A program made the position numbers and the translations under genes. Under the pieces are notes generated by a model. It saw only the letters and a list, made by a program, of their open reading frames with translations. It was not told the origin of the DNA and made no database searches. From assembly GCA_024364735.1 (NCBI GenBank), contig JAGFNQ010005258.1, forward strand, positions 1,081,980 through 1,145,979: a stretch of DNA of 64,000 nucleotides, written 5' to 3'. Numbering within the stretch: the first letter of the stretch is position 1; every line of letters begins with the position of its first letter. Shown one piece after another: positions 1-10,640 of the stretch. The DNA is from Boesenbergia rotunda (taxonomy: Eukaryota > Streptophyta > Magnoliopsida > Zingiberales > Zingiberaceae).

Positions 1-1343
1 TTCAAATTTACAATCTCATGTTTCAAAGATTTAATTTCATCTTCTAGCAATTCAACATGCAAATCATCAATGTTATCATCTCTAGATGCCTTCAATTGAT
101 CAATTTCTAATTGCAATGCTTTAACCTTATTCTTTGATTTCTTAAGCATACTAGTTAAACATGCAATTGCTCTATAACATTTTTCAAGCTCGGGAGAAGT
201 TACCTCTTCATCATCCGAAGATGATGAAGCCGCGTTTGATGAGCTTGAAGATTCATCACTGCTCTCCTCTCCAAGAGCCATGAGTGTCACTTGCCTTGTG
301 CTCTTCTCCTCCTTCTCTTCATCGGATGAACTAGAGGATGACTCATCCCAAGTGGCCTTCAATGCCTTCTTCTTCTTCTTGGATTTCTCTTCTTTTCTTT
401 TGGATTTTTCCTCCTTCTTCTTGAGTTTCGGACATTCACTCTTAAAATGCCCTTTCCTACCACACTCAAAGCAAGAGACATTAGTCTTGTCAAGTTTGGA
501 TTCACTAGTGTTACCTCTACTCTTGAAGCGTCTATCCCTCCTCATCATCCTTCGCACGAAGTTCGCCATTTCGGATGAAGAGGAGCCACTGCCATCTTCT
601 TCGGAATCGGACTCGGATTCGGAAGAGGATGAAGATGAAGAGACTTCCTTCTCCTTCTTCTTCTTGTTGGTTCGGTCCCCTGCAACTAAGGTAATCCCCT
701 TCTCCTTGGGGCCTTTGTTAGCCATTTCATGCAATTCCATCTCACAAAACAAATCATCTAACTTTACAATAGATAAATCCTTGGATACTTTGTAGGCATC
801 CACCATGGATGACCACAAAGCATTCCTTGGAAATGCTTTCAAAACATACCTCACAAGGTCGCGATTCTCGACCTTTTCATCAATTGAATGAAGCCCATTG
901 AGGACTTCCTTGAACCGGCTATGAAGCTCACTTACCGACTCATTCTCCTTCATGGAGAGATTTTGGAGTTGATTGAGGAACAAGTCCCTCTTGGCAATTC
1001 TAGAGTCTCGGGTGCCCTCGTGAAGCTCAATGAGTTTGTTCCACAAGTCCTTCGCACTTGTGAAAGGACCAACTTTGATGAGTTGATCTTTGTTCATTCC
1101 ACATTGTAGAGTGACAACCGCCTTCGCGTCGGCTTCACTCTTCCGAGTTTGTTCAGCAGTCCATCGAGAAGACTCAAGTTCTTTGCCTTCGTCATCCTTA
1201 GGAGGGGTAAAGCCCTCCTTCACCGCAAACCAAGTATGGATGTCCATCTTCAAATAGTATTCCATCTTTGATCTCCAATATTGGAAGTCGGCACCATCAA
1301 AGAATGGAGGTCGGGTGGTGGAGAAGCCTTCTCTCAAAGCCAT
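1..1343 (-). CDS. Copia (Sirevirus-like) Gag, partial
   Basis: Gag packages the retrotransposon RNA into cytoplasmic virus-like particles. The ATG lies at 1343 on the minus strand, 45 bases after the primer-binding site, and I read 447 codons down to the left window edge without a stop. The first ~230 residues look like the plant Copia gag-polypeptide (UBN2-type) domain, with aromatic and charged patches such as FDGADFQYW. An acidic, Ser-rich linker follows. A CCHC zinc knuckle (CFECGRKGHFKSEC) sits at residues 291-304 (plus 432-473), then Lys-rich and Ser/Asp/Glu-rich segments and a likely coiled coil. The unbroken frame suggests a fairly young insertion; the rest of the polyprotein lies outside the window. 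The plus-strand ORF at 280-795 is only the complement of this frame. Confidence 0.88.
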   Translation of the reverse strand, partial: MALREGFSTTRPPFFDGADFQYWRSKMEYYLKMDIHTWFAVKEGFTPPKDDEGKELESSRWTAEQTRKSEADAKAVVTLQCGMNKDQLIKVGPFTSAKDLWNKLIELHEGTRDSRIAKRDLFLNQLQNLSMKENESVSELHSRFKEVLNGLHSIDEKVENRDLVRYVLKAFPRNALWSSMVDAYKVSKDLSIVKLDDLFCEMELHEMANKGPKEKGITLVAGDRTNKKKKEKEVSSSSSSSESESDSEEDGSGSSSSEMANFVRRMMRRDRRFKSRGNTSESKLDKTNVSCFECGRKGHFKSECPKLKKKEEKSKRKEEKSKKKKKALKATWDESSSSSSDEEKEEKSTRQVTLMALGEESSDESSSSSNAASSSSDDEEVTSPELEKCYRAIACLTSMLKKSKNKVKALQLEIDQLKASRDDNIDDLHVELLEDEIKSLKHEIVNL

Positions 1344-1387
1344 CTTGTTGATAACTCTCGGATGTTAAGCCGTAAACAGAGCACCAA

Positions 1388-1399
1388 GCTCTGATACCA
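1388..1399 (-). other. Primer-binding site (initiator tRNA-Met type)
   Basis: On the minus strand this reads TGGTATCAGAGC, the usual plant Copia/gypsy complement to the 3' end of initiator tRNA-Met. It starts two bases inside the LTR end at 1402. It fixes the orientation: the LTR at higher coordinates is the 5' LTR of a minus-strand element. Confidence 0.9.
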
Positions 1400-2437
1400 C
1401 TTGTTGGAAACGAGATGGCTAGAGAGGGGGGGGGGTGAATATAGCCAATCACTTTTTCTTGACTCTTAACAAGTTTCCTGCACTCAACTTATCAGTAGCA
1501 CAGCGGAAGAAGCAAAACGAAAAGAAGCAGTGCAGTAAACGAAACCAGAAATGAAAGCAAACAGAGACAACTACCAAGATCGCTAACAAGAGGGTTTACA
1601 AGGTTCGGGGATAACTTGCCCCTACTCCTTGGCGTGCCCTTAAGGTGGGCGATCCCTTGATCGTCGGCAGATCAAGCCCCGGGGTTCCCCGGATATAACG
1701 CAACCTCCTTCTCGGTGGAGAAACCTCTCCACAGCGTTTCAATCACAGATAGAGTTTAAGCACAAAGAAACAACAAGAAGGATCTTACTCAAACCCTTAG
1801 CAAGGACAAGAACACAGCAAGCTTCCCTGAGCTCCACCCAGTGGCGATCTCACGCAAGAACCCCTCTTCGTGTCTTCCCACTGTCGGACTCCAAGCTCCT
1901 TGTTCTCTCCTTCAAGTGCTCAAGTAATGGATGATTGCTTTCTCGATCGCTTGCCCAAAGTGATGAAAACTTCAAGAACACAGCAAGCGTATTGTGGAGA
2001 ACTCAAGGCGCAGCAAGAAGATTAGTTCCAGAACTCTCAAAACTCTTCTTCCACGAAGCCAGCTTCCACGCTTTTGATTCTCCACACAGCACCAGGTGAC
2101 AACATCCTCCATAGCCTCCAGCTACCACACTGCCAACGCCAACTACCACTGAGCCCTCTCTGGTCTTCCTGAGATCCCCTCAGCCAAGCCCCAGTCCCGG
2201 CTCCAGTCTACAACTCGGTCGTTGCAACCTGAAACGGAGAATCGGACAAACCTGCTCCAAGGAAAGACTCCATTGACCTCTCCTTGAGTGTTTGAATCCT
2301 CCCCTATCACCTGTAGCTTAATCAGGGTGTTAGAGCAGCGTATCACACAGTAAATCAAATATCAGATGTAAGTGGCAGCAAATCGGATATAATCAGACGC
2401 TCTGACCGCGTCTGACAGTGCAATTTGAATTAAAGTG

Positions 2438-2952
2438 ATCGGTCACCGGACCGATCCAGAACTTGTGGATCGGTCACCAGACCGATCTACTGCCGTGCTG
2501 GGATTCCCTGCTCTTACGGCAACACAGGCCTGATCAATCACCAGACCGATCAGGGTGAAGCCTGATCAGTCACCAAACCGATCAGAGTGAAGCCTGATCG
2601 GTCACCCAGACCGATCAGGACAGATGAACAGGGATTTATTAATCAGATCCTAAGTCCCATCCTGAGTCCCTGATCAGTCACCGGACCGATCTAGAGTCTG
2701 ATCAGCAAGGGAACTCACTCACTTCCTGCTCCCTAATCGGTCACCAGACCGATCAGGAGCAAGGCAGCGAGGAAGCAGCCTGCTCCCTGATCGGTCATCG
2801 GACCGATCAGGAGCCACACAGTAGGTTCCCAACCTCACTGTGCGTTCCCTGATCGGTCACCAGTCCGATCAGACATCGCTGGATCGGTCACCAGACCGAT
2901 CCACGAAGGAGCAGCGTGCCAATGTCCCTGATCGGTCACCAGACCGATCCAG
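2438..2952. repeat. Array of ~11 palindromic GATCGGTC...GACCGATC units
   Basis: About eleven copies of an imperfect palindrome, GATCGGTC-ACCA-GACCGATC, at roughly 2438, 2470, 2532, 2562, 2595, 2671, 2733, 2789, 2850, 2882 and 2930. Spacers are unequal, about 8-60 bases. The arms stay complementary in most copies. The array lies inside the LTR; clusters of palindromes in LTRs are a known Sirevirus trait. Confidence 0.9.
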
Positions 2953-2958
2953 GGACTC

Positions 2959-3440
2959 AACCCTAGCCCTCCAAGCTAGTGTTTCATCCACCTTAGCCCT
3001 CCAAGCCAAGGATTTTTCCATCTAACCCTCAAAGTTGGGAATTTGCACCTAACCCTCCAAGTTAGGACTTTTCACCTAGCCCTCCAAGCTAGGACTTTTC
3101 ACCCAACCCTTCCGAGTTAGAACTTCATCCAACCTAGCCCTCCAAGCTAGGCACCTGACCCTCCAAGCCAGGACTTTTTCACCTAATTCTCTAGGATGGG
3201 AATTTGCACCTAACCCTCCAAGTTAGGACTTTTCACCTAGCCCTCCAAGCTAGCACTTTTCAGCCAACCCTTCCGAATTAGGACTTTTCCAATACCTAGC
3301 CCTCCAATCTAGGATTTTTCACACCTAACCCTCCAGGTTAGGATTTTCCAACACCTAGCCCTCCAGACTAGGATTTTCAACACCTAACCCTCCAGGTTAG
3401 GATTTTCCAACACCTAGCCCTCCAGACTAGGATTTTCCAT
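2959..3440. repeat. Minisatellite with hairpin-forming units
   Basis: About fifteen units of 25-30 bases built as a short stem around CCTCCA(A/G), spaced by TTTTC-rich DNA. Two main stem versions alternate: CCTAGC...GCTAGG and CCTAAC...GTTAGG, with a CCTGAC...GCCAGG variant. Where one arm changes, the other usually changes with it. Confidence 0.88.
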
Positions 3441-4727
3441 ACCATGTCTGATCCCCGATCAGGACTTAATCATAATCAATAATCATCCACCTAAACTAAA
3501 ATCGGTGTCAACACCAAAACAACAATCAGGGCCAGACTGCATCAACAAAACCAAGCCATGACCTCACGAATTAAACTCATTTAATTCATCCAATAAGTCT
3601 TCAAAAGACTTAGCCATTTTATGCTTTCGATGCGTCTCTGAAAAATTCAGATTCGACTTATCTCTCTTGATCGGAAAATCCAATTTTCAACTCGTTTTAA
3701 ATCCCTCGGATCACTCGTAGTGCGTGTGACTAAATAGGCTTTCGATTTATGTTGGCCGTCTATAATTAACCAATTATAGAACGATCATGAGTGGCACCAA
3801 GTAGTACATCATGATCCCCAATTAATCGAAAGATCAATGGTTGACCTCAGAAATAATTCTGAAACCCTTCAGCAGCTATAATGAGTCGTGCCCCATTCCC
3901 TTCACCATCTTATACCCACTTGGTTCAGGACACGGTCTATGTGTGTCAGTCCCCACTAGGCTGACTACGTCACACCTAGCCCAAGCAATGTCTTTCTCGT
4001 CCAACAGATTCTAATTACTCTCATGTTTCTTAGAGATTCATACTCGGAACATGTTATGCTCTGGCCAGAGGCTTCGAGTAACAATCCGACGATAGGCCTT
4101 GGGTATACATCTCCTCGCAAGGAGTGGTGAATCCTTTGTAGGCTGTTCAAACATCTTCGGGCACTTCGGCTTATACCCAATCATCCTGGGTCCACACCTC
4201 CTTGGAGATGCTTGCTTAAGATGTCAAAGTATAAGTTTTCATGACCAAGATGACTTGAACACCGCAAGTCAAAGGAACATCGCACTTAAGCTGCAGTAAG
4301 AACTTTCATTGATATATCTATATGTAGATTACCATATGAAGTTTTACAGCTATTCACTCCAATGAACTAGTTCCCTTAACTAGCATTCATGTTTATCTCC
4401 GGACATCCCAATGTCACCAGCCAGTGAGAATCAGCTGATTAGAGAATAACCCATGCTAGTCTCAATAGAATTGATAGTGTCTGTATCTGTCAATTCATCG
4501 ACTAGGGACAATTTCAATACTTCACAATTGCACATGTAGAGATAATCACTAGTTGTGAATTCATCACAAATTCTCTCATGCTGTGAATTGTATTGCGGAC
4601 ATTCAGTAAATGAGTTCTCAATCAAATACATGAACATGTATACTCAAATAGTGAATATTCATTTATTAAAGTAAATGATTACAATCATAAGGCGTTGCCT
4701 TAGGACACTTCTCTCATATTACTAACA

Positions 4728-6374
4728 GTTAACAATCGACTGGTGCAGTCGACTGCACCTAGAAATCACTCGACCAATATTTTTGTTCACTCGATTTCTT
4801 GAGGGCAGTCGACTGCTATCTGAAGCAGTCGACTGATACATTTGGAACTGCAGTTCCCAAATTTTCAAAAACACTGATCAAGTAATATATACATTCTACT
4901 TCAACTACACAACAATTATAGGACTCACAATCATATCAACCAAAATATTCTGACCAGATCATACTTCATTTAGCATGCATATCAAACTTAAAATCTTTAG
5001 CGGAAACAAACATGACTATCATGACACATGAATCATGAACTCCAAAAAACTCATAAAGTTCTACTATTTAGAGTTGAGAACACTAAACAAACTCATCCCA
5101 AAGGATCTCGTTCCACAGTTCCGCCGCCACTGACATAAATCATCCATCCTTTAGTCTCCTTATCTTACATCTTTTCTTTACCTTTATTTGCAGTAAAAGG
5201 ATGCGACTATAAGCAAATTGCTTAGTAAGTAAATACCTATCTCACAAAACATGCAATCTTTATAAAACATGCTCTTGGTCAAGAATGCTTGCTTTTAAAC
5301 ATATATACTGAAAATGCTATGCTTAACATGAATAGGCTCATGAATACACTTGTAACAAATGCTTGCATTTGAAACTTTGCTTGAAATGAAAAGTGCTTAT
5401 CATGCTTGATGTAAATACTTGCTTTGAAAAACTTGAAACTTATGCTATTATACTTTTATTACTTCAAAATAATAAATATCCTCCTTTGGGCCCGACATAA
5501 TACCAATGCACGCATCCCTAATAGGTTCGGGGTAGCTAGCCACCGAATCCTAATAGAGCGTCTACTAGCTTGCCTAGATCATGTGGCCTTGTGCCCGGTA
5601 CATGCCACTTAATAAAAGTAATATATTTAAACTTGTAATCATGCTTGTGCTTAAAATGCATAACTTAACACTTAAAGGTAATGTTCCCAAAACTTGCTTT
5701 AGGACACAACAAGGCCTAGGTCTTGTTTCTTATCTCATTTCTTAGTCCTAGAACTCATTCTAGGGTTTAGAAAGATTTTGGTCTTACTCGGAACTTTTCT
5801 CAAACACCTTATGTGTCATAATCCCAAAACTTAGTTTTGGGCAAATCAAAACCTTGGTCTTGTTATACTAAGATCACAAACACCAAAAGGACTTAAAATC
5901 ATGTTTAGAAATCATTCGAGAACTACTTTTACTGCAGGTGAGTGATCTACTTACCTCTTTATGCTTCTAAACTTACTACACCGGTATAGAACCTAGCGTG
6001 GTACCCCTCGTCCACTTCCCTCGCAAGATCCGGCTCTTGGGCGCAAGAACAAGGAAGAGAAACCCTAGTTTTCTCTTTTATTTTCGACGGAAAGAAGAAG
6101 AATGAGAAAACTCTGGGTTTTCTCTTCTTTTTATTCCTTTATATACTAAGTGGAAGTTGAAGCATTATCTATAAAGGACGCCTACTATTACTTATCTAAT
6201 ATTGGTTTCATATTTTAATAAGATGTTTACTAGCATTTAATGGAAACTCAATCCAATGTTAAATACGAGGTTGTTGGTTCGAGTTTTGGCTTCGACCCTT
6301 TTAAAGAAAATTTTTAGTTTCTTTTTGTTTTGGAAAAATTTCTAGAAAAATGCTGAAAAATTTCAGGTGTTACA
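4728..6374 (-). mobile_element. Fragment of a gypsy-type LTR
   Basis: The right edge reads ...GGTGTTACA on plus (TGTAACACC on minus), a typical plant gypsy LTR start. On the minus strand a TATATAAA box (plus 6138-6145) precedes a purine-rich leader, as expected of an LTR promoter. The left side is cut by the Copia LTR ending at 4727, so the rest probably lies left of the window. Three copies of the palindrome GCAGTCGACTGC or a close variant occur at 4744-4755, 4805-4816 and 4824-4835. No coding region is visible. Confidence 0.55.
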
Positions 6375-7760
6375 CACCCAATGTTTTAGTTGAATAGGGA
6401 CCGAAACATCTCGGTCTGCTATACCCAGTGACAAAGCAACATCTCGTCAAGTGAACGCAACCGGTACATCTGAAACATTTAAAATATTTAGTTATCTTCG
6501 AGAAGATAGGCCTGATATGATTTTATATGAGGCTCAACGTGGATCTGAAATAAAATATTTTCTGGCCTAACATGGACCTGAAATTAAATAATTTCAGGCC
6601 TAACGAGGGCCTGAAATGAAATCATTTTAGGCCCTCGTTAGGCCTAAACAAATTTCATTTCAGTGGGTCTGAAATGATTTCATTTCAGACCTACCGAGGG
6701 CTTGAAATGATTTCATTTCAGGCATACCGAATATGCTGCAATTCTTGTATCTCCAAGAAAATACTGAAGGGAGATTCTTTGATCTTCACAATGTGTTGAC
6801 CATGTAAAATTTTGAATGCTTCAAAAAGAACTATTAAAGTGACCTAAAATACTGCTCGAATGTAATTTTGTCCAAAGTTATCTGAAGTCTATAGATTGTA
6901 AACATTAAAAATTTATTAAGAACCAAACTCAAACATTTTGAGATTTACAAAATTAAGATGGATTTTTTTTTATAAACATGCCCAGAAACAGTATGGTTTT
7001 GACCTAATCAGCTTGCTAATTTACCTTAGTGGATAATCCTAAAGAAGAATAGGTTGAAACACCTACAGATCTTTTTTCCGTCATTATGAAAATAAAGTAG
7101 TGCATCCTAACCCCTTCTTTGGAGAGTGTCGGCATGGACTTCCACACAAACTCTTAATGACGCCTAAGAGACACACGAACAGACTTGCTTAGGGTTTTAG
7201 TTGGGGAGGAGGGGTTGAGGGATGAGCTCGCGGCTATAACATAGCTATCACTTTTCGACAAGGACAAATAGGTTGCCCGCGCTGAAAGAGAAAGAACAAA
7301 AAGGAGAAGACCCGTATCTAAATTACACTATCTTATTTTAAAAGCAAAACTATAAAAAAGTAGTTTGGATGCCTCGGAAATCTAATTACGAATGAAAGTT
7401 ATTGGCAGAAGGGATATAAGAAAAAGAAGATATTTTTTGATATGCCTTTTAATAAAAAAATAAACTTCAAGACTTTTTTTTATAATAATTATGATTCCTT
7501 ATATTTATCCTTTGATAAAATGCTCTTCCTTATGCATCCCACAAAATAGAGCATTAACCTTTTTTATATTATTATTTTCACTCAATTTAAAATATCATTT
7601 ATGAATTACAACATTTTGAATCCTCCTCCACGGAATAGCACCAAATAGATAGCCACACGTGTGATTGTTTCATATAAATTTTAAAATTAATTTTCTATAA
7701 GAGATAAAATATTTCTTAAATATATGATTTTTTTCATTAAAAAAATAATTATATTAAAAT
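6375..7760. other. Intergenic, AT-rich
   Basis: No gene or complete mobile element recognised. The notable content is the palindromic repeat block at 6535-6725. The rest is AT-rich with poly-A/T runs. A CACGTG core occurs at 7658-7663, far upstream of the candidate small gene. Confidence 0.6.
6535..6725. repeat. Short palindromic minisatellite
   Basis: Five or six degenerate units built on (G/A)GGCCTGAAATGA...TCATTTCAGGCC, alternating with CTAACGAGGGC/CTACCGAGGGC. Several stretches are self-complementary, for example CTGAAATGATTTCATTTCAG at about 6669-6688. It could form a long branched hairpin. No flanking duplication or LTR termini seen. Confidence 0.75.
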
Positions 7761-7980
7761 AAAAGAGTTATATGATTGAGAGATCGACTATACAAAACCG
7801 TGTCCCGCACCCCATCATTTTTCCTCCGGTACCCCATTTCGGGTAATACCACGTTTTGGGCGATCAAATCGAGGAACATTGAATCTCATCACCCCGGCCG
7901 CCACGTAACCCTTCTACATTCCGTTATTTTCAAGAAAAACGTGCATTTAATCATTTTGAAAAATATCAACGAACAGCGCA

Positions 7981-8085
7981 CACGTGGCCAATCAATCGAC
8001 CGTCGGATACTCCACCACTGACTTTCTCGGAAATAGACCTCAGAAGAGAATCTAACTTGGATCGTCCCCAATTGTTTCTATAAAA
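7981..8085 (+). promoter_or_regulatory. Promoter of the small gene: G-box/ABRE, CCAAT box, TATA box
   Basis: CACGTGGC (a G-box/ABRE core) at about 7981-7988 runs into a CCAAT box at 7988-7992. About 90 bases on is a good TATA box, CTATAAAAT (7078+1000, i.e. 8078-8086). It places a start near 8110, giving a leader of about 20-25 bases before the ATG at 8132. Spacing and order fit a plant RNA polymerase II promoter. Stress or ABA response is inference from the G-box alone. Confidence 0.5.
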
Positions 8086-8131
8086 TGTCCCGAGTTAAGT
8101 GAGCTTGCAGCAGCCTTCATTTAGACCGAGC

Positions 8132-8272
8132 ATGGCAGGAGGCTGCTTGTTCCAGTTTTCCATGGAGGTTGCGCCGCCGGTGATCATCCCCGTTCAGAAG
8201 CTGAAGGTGCCGAAGGTGCTAGAAACAATCGAGGAAGAAGAGGATGCAGAGTCGATTGAGAAGGAGGGTTGA
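8132..8272 (+). CDS. Candidate small protein, 46 aa, unknown function
   Basis: A short ORF from ATG 8132 to TGA 8270-8272. The start has A at -3 and G at +4, a near-ideal plant context, and sits about 50 bases after a TATA box. The N-terminus is hydrophobic (MAGGCLFQFSMEV), followed by a Pro/Val/Lys stretch (PPVIIPVQKLKVPKV) and an acidic Glu-rich tail. There is no clear signal peptide or membrane helix. I do not recognise the family. GC content rises over the ORF relative to the AT-rich flanks, which favours real coding. It could also be the first exon of a longer gene or a decayed gene whose promoter survives. Confidence 0.45.
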   Translation: MAGGCLFQFSMEVAPPVIIPVQKLKVPKVLETIEEEEDAESIEKEG

Positions 8273-9887
8273 CCTGAATTGTTACAAATTAAACTAACTG
8301 AGCTCGTTCAGAGTTGATCTGAGCTTTTGTGTAGTTCCCTTGCTTGATGAGTTATTTGTTGTCTCTTCTGTGTAGCTAAATTGAAAAGGATGTCATGTGT
8401 TTTTTATGATTGTAAATTTACTTTAATTTTTTTTAAATTATAAAATTATGATTAACTTGTTATATTATATCAAACTGATATTTTAATAAATAAATATAAT
8501 TTTTCGTGGTGTATCATCCACTAATTTGTAAGGGTTTCAATGCAGATTTTGATGGGATGAAATGGTTTTTCATTAACCTTTATCTTTGGGAGCTCAAGTG
8601 GATGCTCGTTTACTTATGTTTTCTCGTAGGAATCTCTTGTCTCGAGCTATCGGGGATCCTATTTTTATACCAACTCAAGACATATTTATTGAATTTTATT
8701 TATGAACAATCGAAAATCGTCGAGATATTTGTGTAAATAGGATCAATGTCGCACAGTATCATCAATGCCGCTTGGTTAAGACATCGTAACAATAATTTTT
8801 ACCAAGTAACAAAATATTAACAGCGTGTTTTTTCCACGCTATTAAAAATATTACATATTTTAAATATTACAATTTTAACAACGCACAAAGCATACTATTA
8901 AAAATATTATATATTTTTTAAGATTAAAATTTTACCAATTCACTTTTTCCTTCGTCGCTCGAAAACTTCCATTGCTGAAACCTTCATCACTCGAAATTCT
9001 CCATCACCGAAACCTTTGCGACCCGTGCGTAAGGACGGATCTAGGAATTAGAAATGGACTAGATTGGACTAAGTCCGCCAGGGACGCCGTAGAAGAAGTC
9101 TAAGTTCACTTTGTGTGAGTACGTTACCATCGCCTTTTCTATATTTTATCGAATTTTAAATTTTTATTTATGATTTTTTTCAATATTTATGAAAATTTTA
9201 AGTTAATTTACCGATAATCATATATAATTCGTAGACATTAGAAATTTGAAGTTATGACAAAATGTGTGGTTGTTGACATCGAGGTTAGAGAGTGTACTAC
9301 CGACGGTGAGGAAATGGTAGACATTCCATGAGCACAATACGAGATCATGCATGAGCGTCTTACAAAGGATGTCAATCCATAGTTGTTCACCTCGAGAGTC
9401 GACCTAAGGGCACGTCGACATGGAGGACACATTGATCCGATCGTGGCAGCTCAGATGAGGGATCATGTTGACAACTACACCTTGAGGGGGGTGGGGGAGC
9501 GAGGGCCTAATCACAGAGGGAGTGGTTGTGTTCGCGAGCAAGGAAAGGTATGGAGACGAGTAAGTGACGACAAAAAGGTGATTCACTCACCCCAGCGCAC
9601 CCGCCAATCCGTCCAAGGGTCAACACGAAAGAGGTGAATCATAGAGGACTACTAGTCCGAGCATGAGGAGAGAGGCGATATGCCTGTTCACTTGATGGAA
9701 TAGCCATTATGTTGTTTATGATGGGCAATACTTGGTTATAACAAGAATAATAACACTAATAATTGCGTAGCAGGAATTCTCCCCCATTTGTGGGATGCCA
9801 CGGTCGTCAGGCCTTCGCTAGACTTTAGCCTAGGCTCCACAAGTCGTCCTCCATTTCACCTTCCTCCTCCACTTCCTTGACTGTGTC
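8273..9887. other. Intergenic, no gene recognised
   Basis: AT-rich DNA following the small gene, with AATAAATAAA-type runs near 8484 that could serve as its polyadenylation signal. ORFs at 8506-8736 and 9238-9637 show no recognisable domain, and both strands are open over short overlapping spans, so I take them as chance. A GC-richer stretch at 9240-9650 may be an old transposon fragment. Confidence 0.5.
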
Positions 9888-10116
9888 GGCTCCTCTATTA
9901 AAATAAGAGAAGTAGAGAGAGAGAGAGAGAAGAGGTAACAAAATAACTTTCTTAATTAATTGAAAAAATTTATCCATGAGATATGCAATTTATAGAGGTC
10001 TTAAGATGCTTAGTCAAATGAAAAATTAATAAGGAATTGTTAATTAACATATTCATAAAGAAACTGTCAATTAATAAATTAATAAGGAAAATATCTAATA
10101 ATATTTGACACAGTCA
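9888..10116 (-). repeat. 3' LTR (229 bp) of a truncated Copia element
   Basis: Termini are perfect 10-bp inverted repeats, TGACTGTGTC at 9888 and GACACAGTCA ending at 10116. On the minus strand a CTATAAATT box lies near 9990, followed by a (CT)n leader (plus 9913-9932). A polypurine-type tract (GGGGGTAAAAGAGAA on minus) precedes it just after the pol stop. The matching 5' LTR is missing because the element is cut near 14882. Confidence 0.85.
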
Positions 10117-10359
10117 ATAATTTATTCTCTTTTACCCCCGACAAACTTAACGGGAGATCTCTAACGTTGAGTTTGCATGATAATCTGCTAAAACGTGTTG
10201 GTGCAAGTTGCATCAATGATGTTCCTCTTTAAGTGTTTTAATGTTTGACAATACACTTAAGTCAGTGATACATTGAACAGACAAAGGGGAGTAAGAGAGA
10301 AGTGACCAAAGCTGAAGAAAAGTCCTAGTTAATCTAGGCATCGAAACCTTAAGACCTAG

Positions 10360-10640
10360 TGAAGGGCTGCTAGACACCTAGCGAAGGGCTGCTAGACACC
10401 TAGCGAAGGGCTGCTAGGTATTGAAACCTTAAGACCTAGCGAAGGGCTGCTAGGTATTGAAACCTTAAGACCTAACGAAGGGCTATTAGGCACCTAACGA
10501 AGGGCTGCTAGGTATCGAAACCTTAACACCTAGCGAAGGGCTGCTAGGCATAGAAGCCCTAGCGAAGGAATGCTAGGCACTGGCGAAGGAATGCCAGGAC
10601 AAAAGCCCTAGCGAAGGACTGCTAGGCACCTGGCGAAGGG
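10360..10640. repeat. Palindromic CTAGCGAAGGGCTGCTAG array
   Basis: Roughly ten units inside the solo LTR, each a short stem around GAAGG(G/A). Stem versions include CCTAGC...GCTAGG, CTGGC...GCCAG and CCTAA...TTAGG, so paired changes preserve the hairpin. Unit length is about 20-33 bases with CACC or AAACCTTAAGA spacers. Confidence 0.85.

Larger units (their letters stand above)
1402..4727 (-). repeat. 5' LTR of the minus-strand Copia element, ~3.3 kb
   Basis: The inner edge is firm: TGTTGG on plus, so the LTR ends ...CCAACA in its own sense, next to the primer-binding site. The outer edge is inferred at 4727, where the plus strand reads ...ACTAACA, giving TGTTAG...CCAACA termini. The partner LTR is outside the window, so the target-site duplication cannot be tested. 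A C-rich ATTCACCCCC-type tract (plus 1418-1441) lies just inside the 3' end, as in the LTRs at 10196 and 35133. Two palindromic repeat arrays fill its middle. Open frames inside it (2143-2358, 3965-4180, 4431-4637) are short and I do not call them genes. Confidence 0.72.

Noticed and set aside
280..795. Plus-strand 171-codon Ser/Phe-rich ORF
   Set aside because: It is the complement of the acidic/Ser-rich part of the minus-strand Copia gag, including the zinc knuckle.
2438..2952. CRISPR-like array of regularly repeated palindromes
   Set aside because: Spacers are unequal and partly repeat-derived, there are no cas genes, and the array lies inside a plant LTR.
9238..9637. Four overlapping ORFs on both strands
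   Set aside because: No domain, no promoter and no consistent frame; possible transposon debris only.
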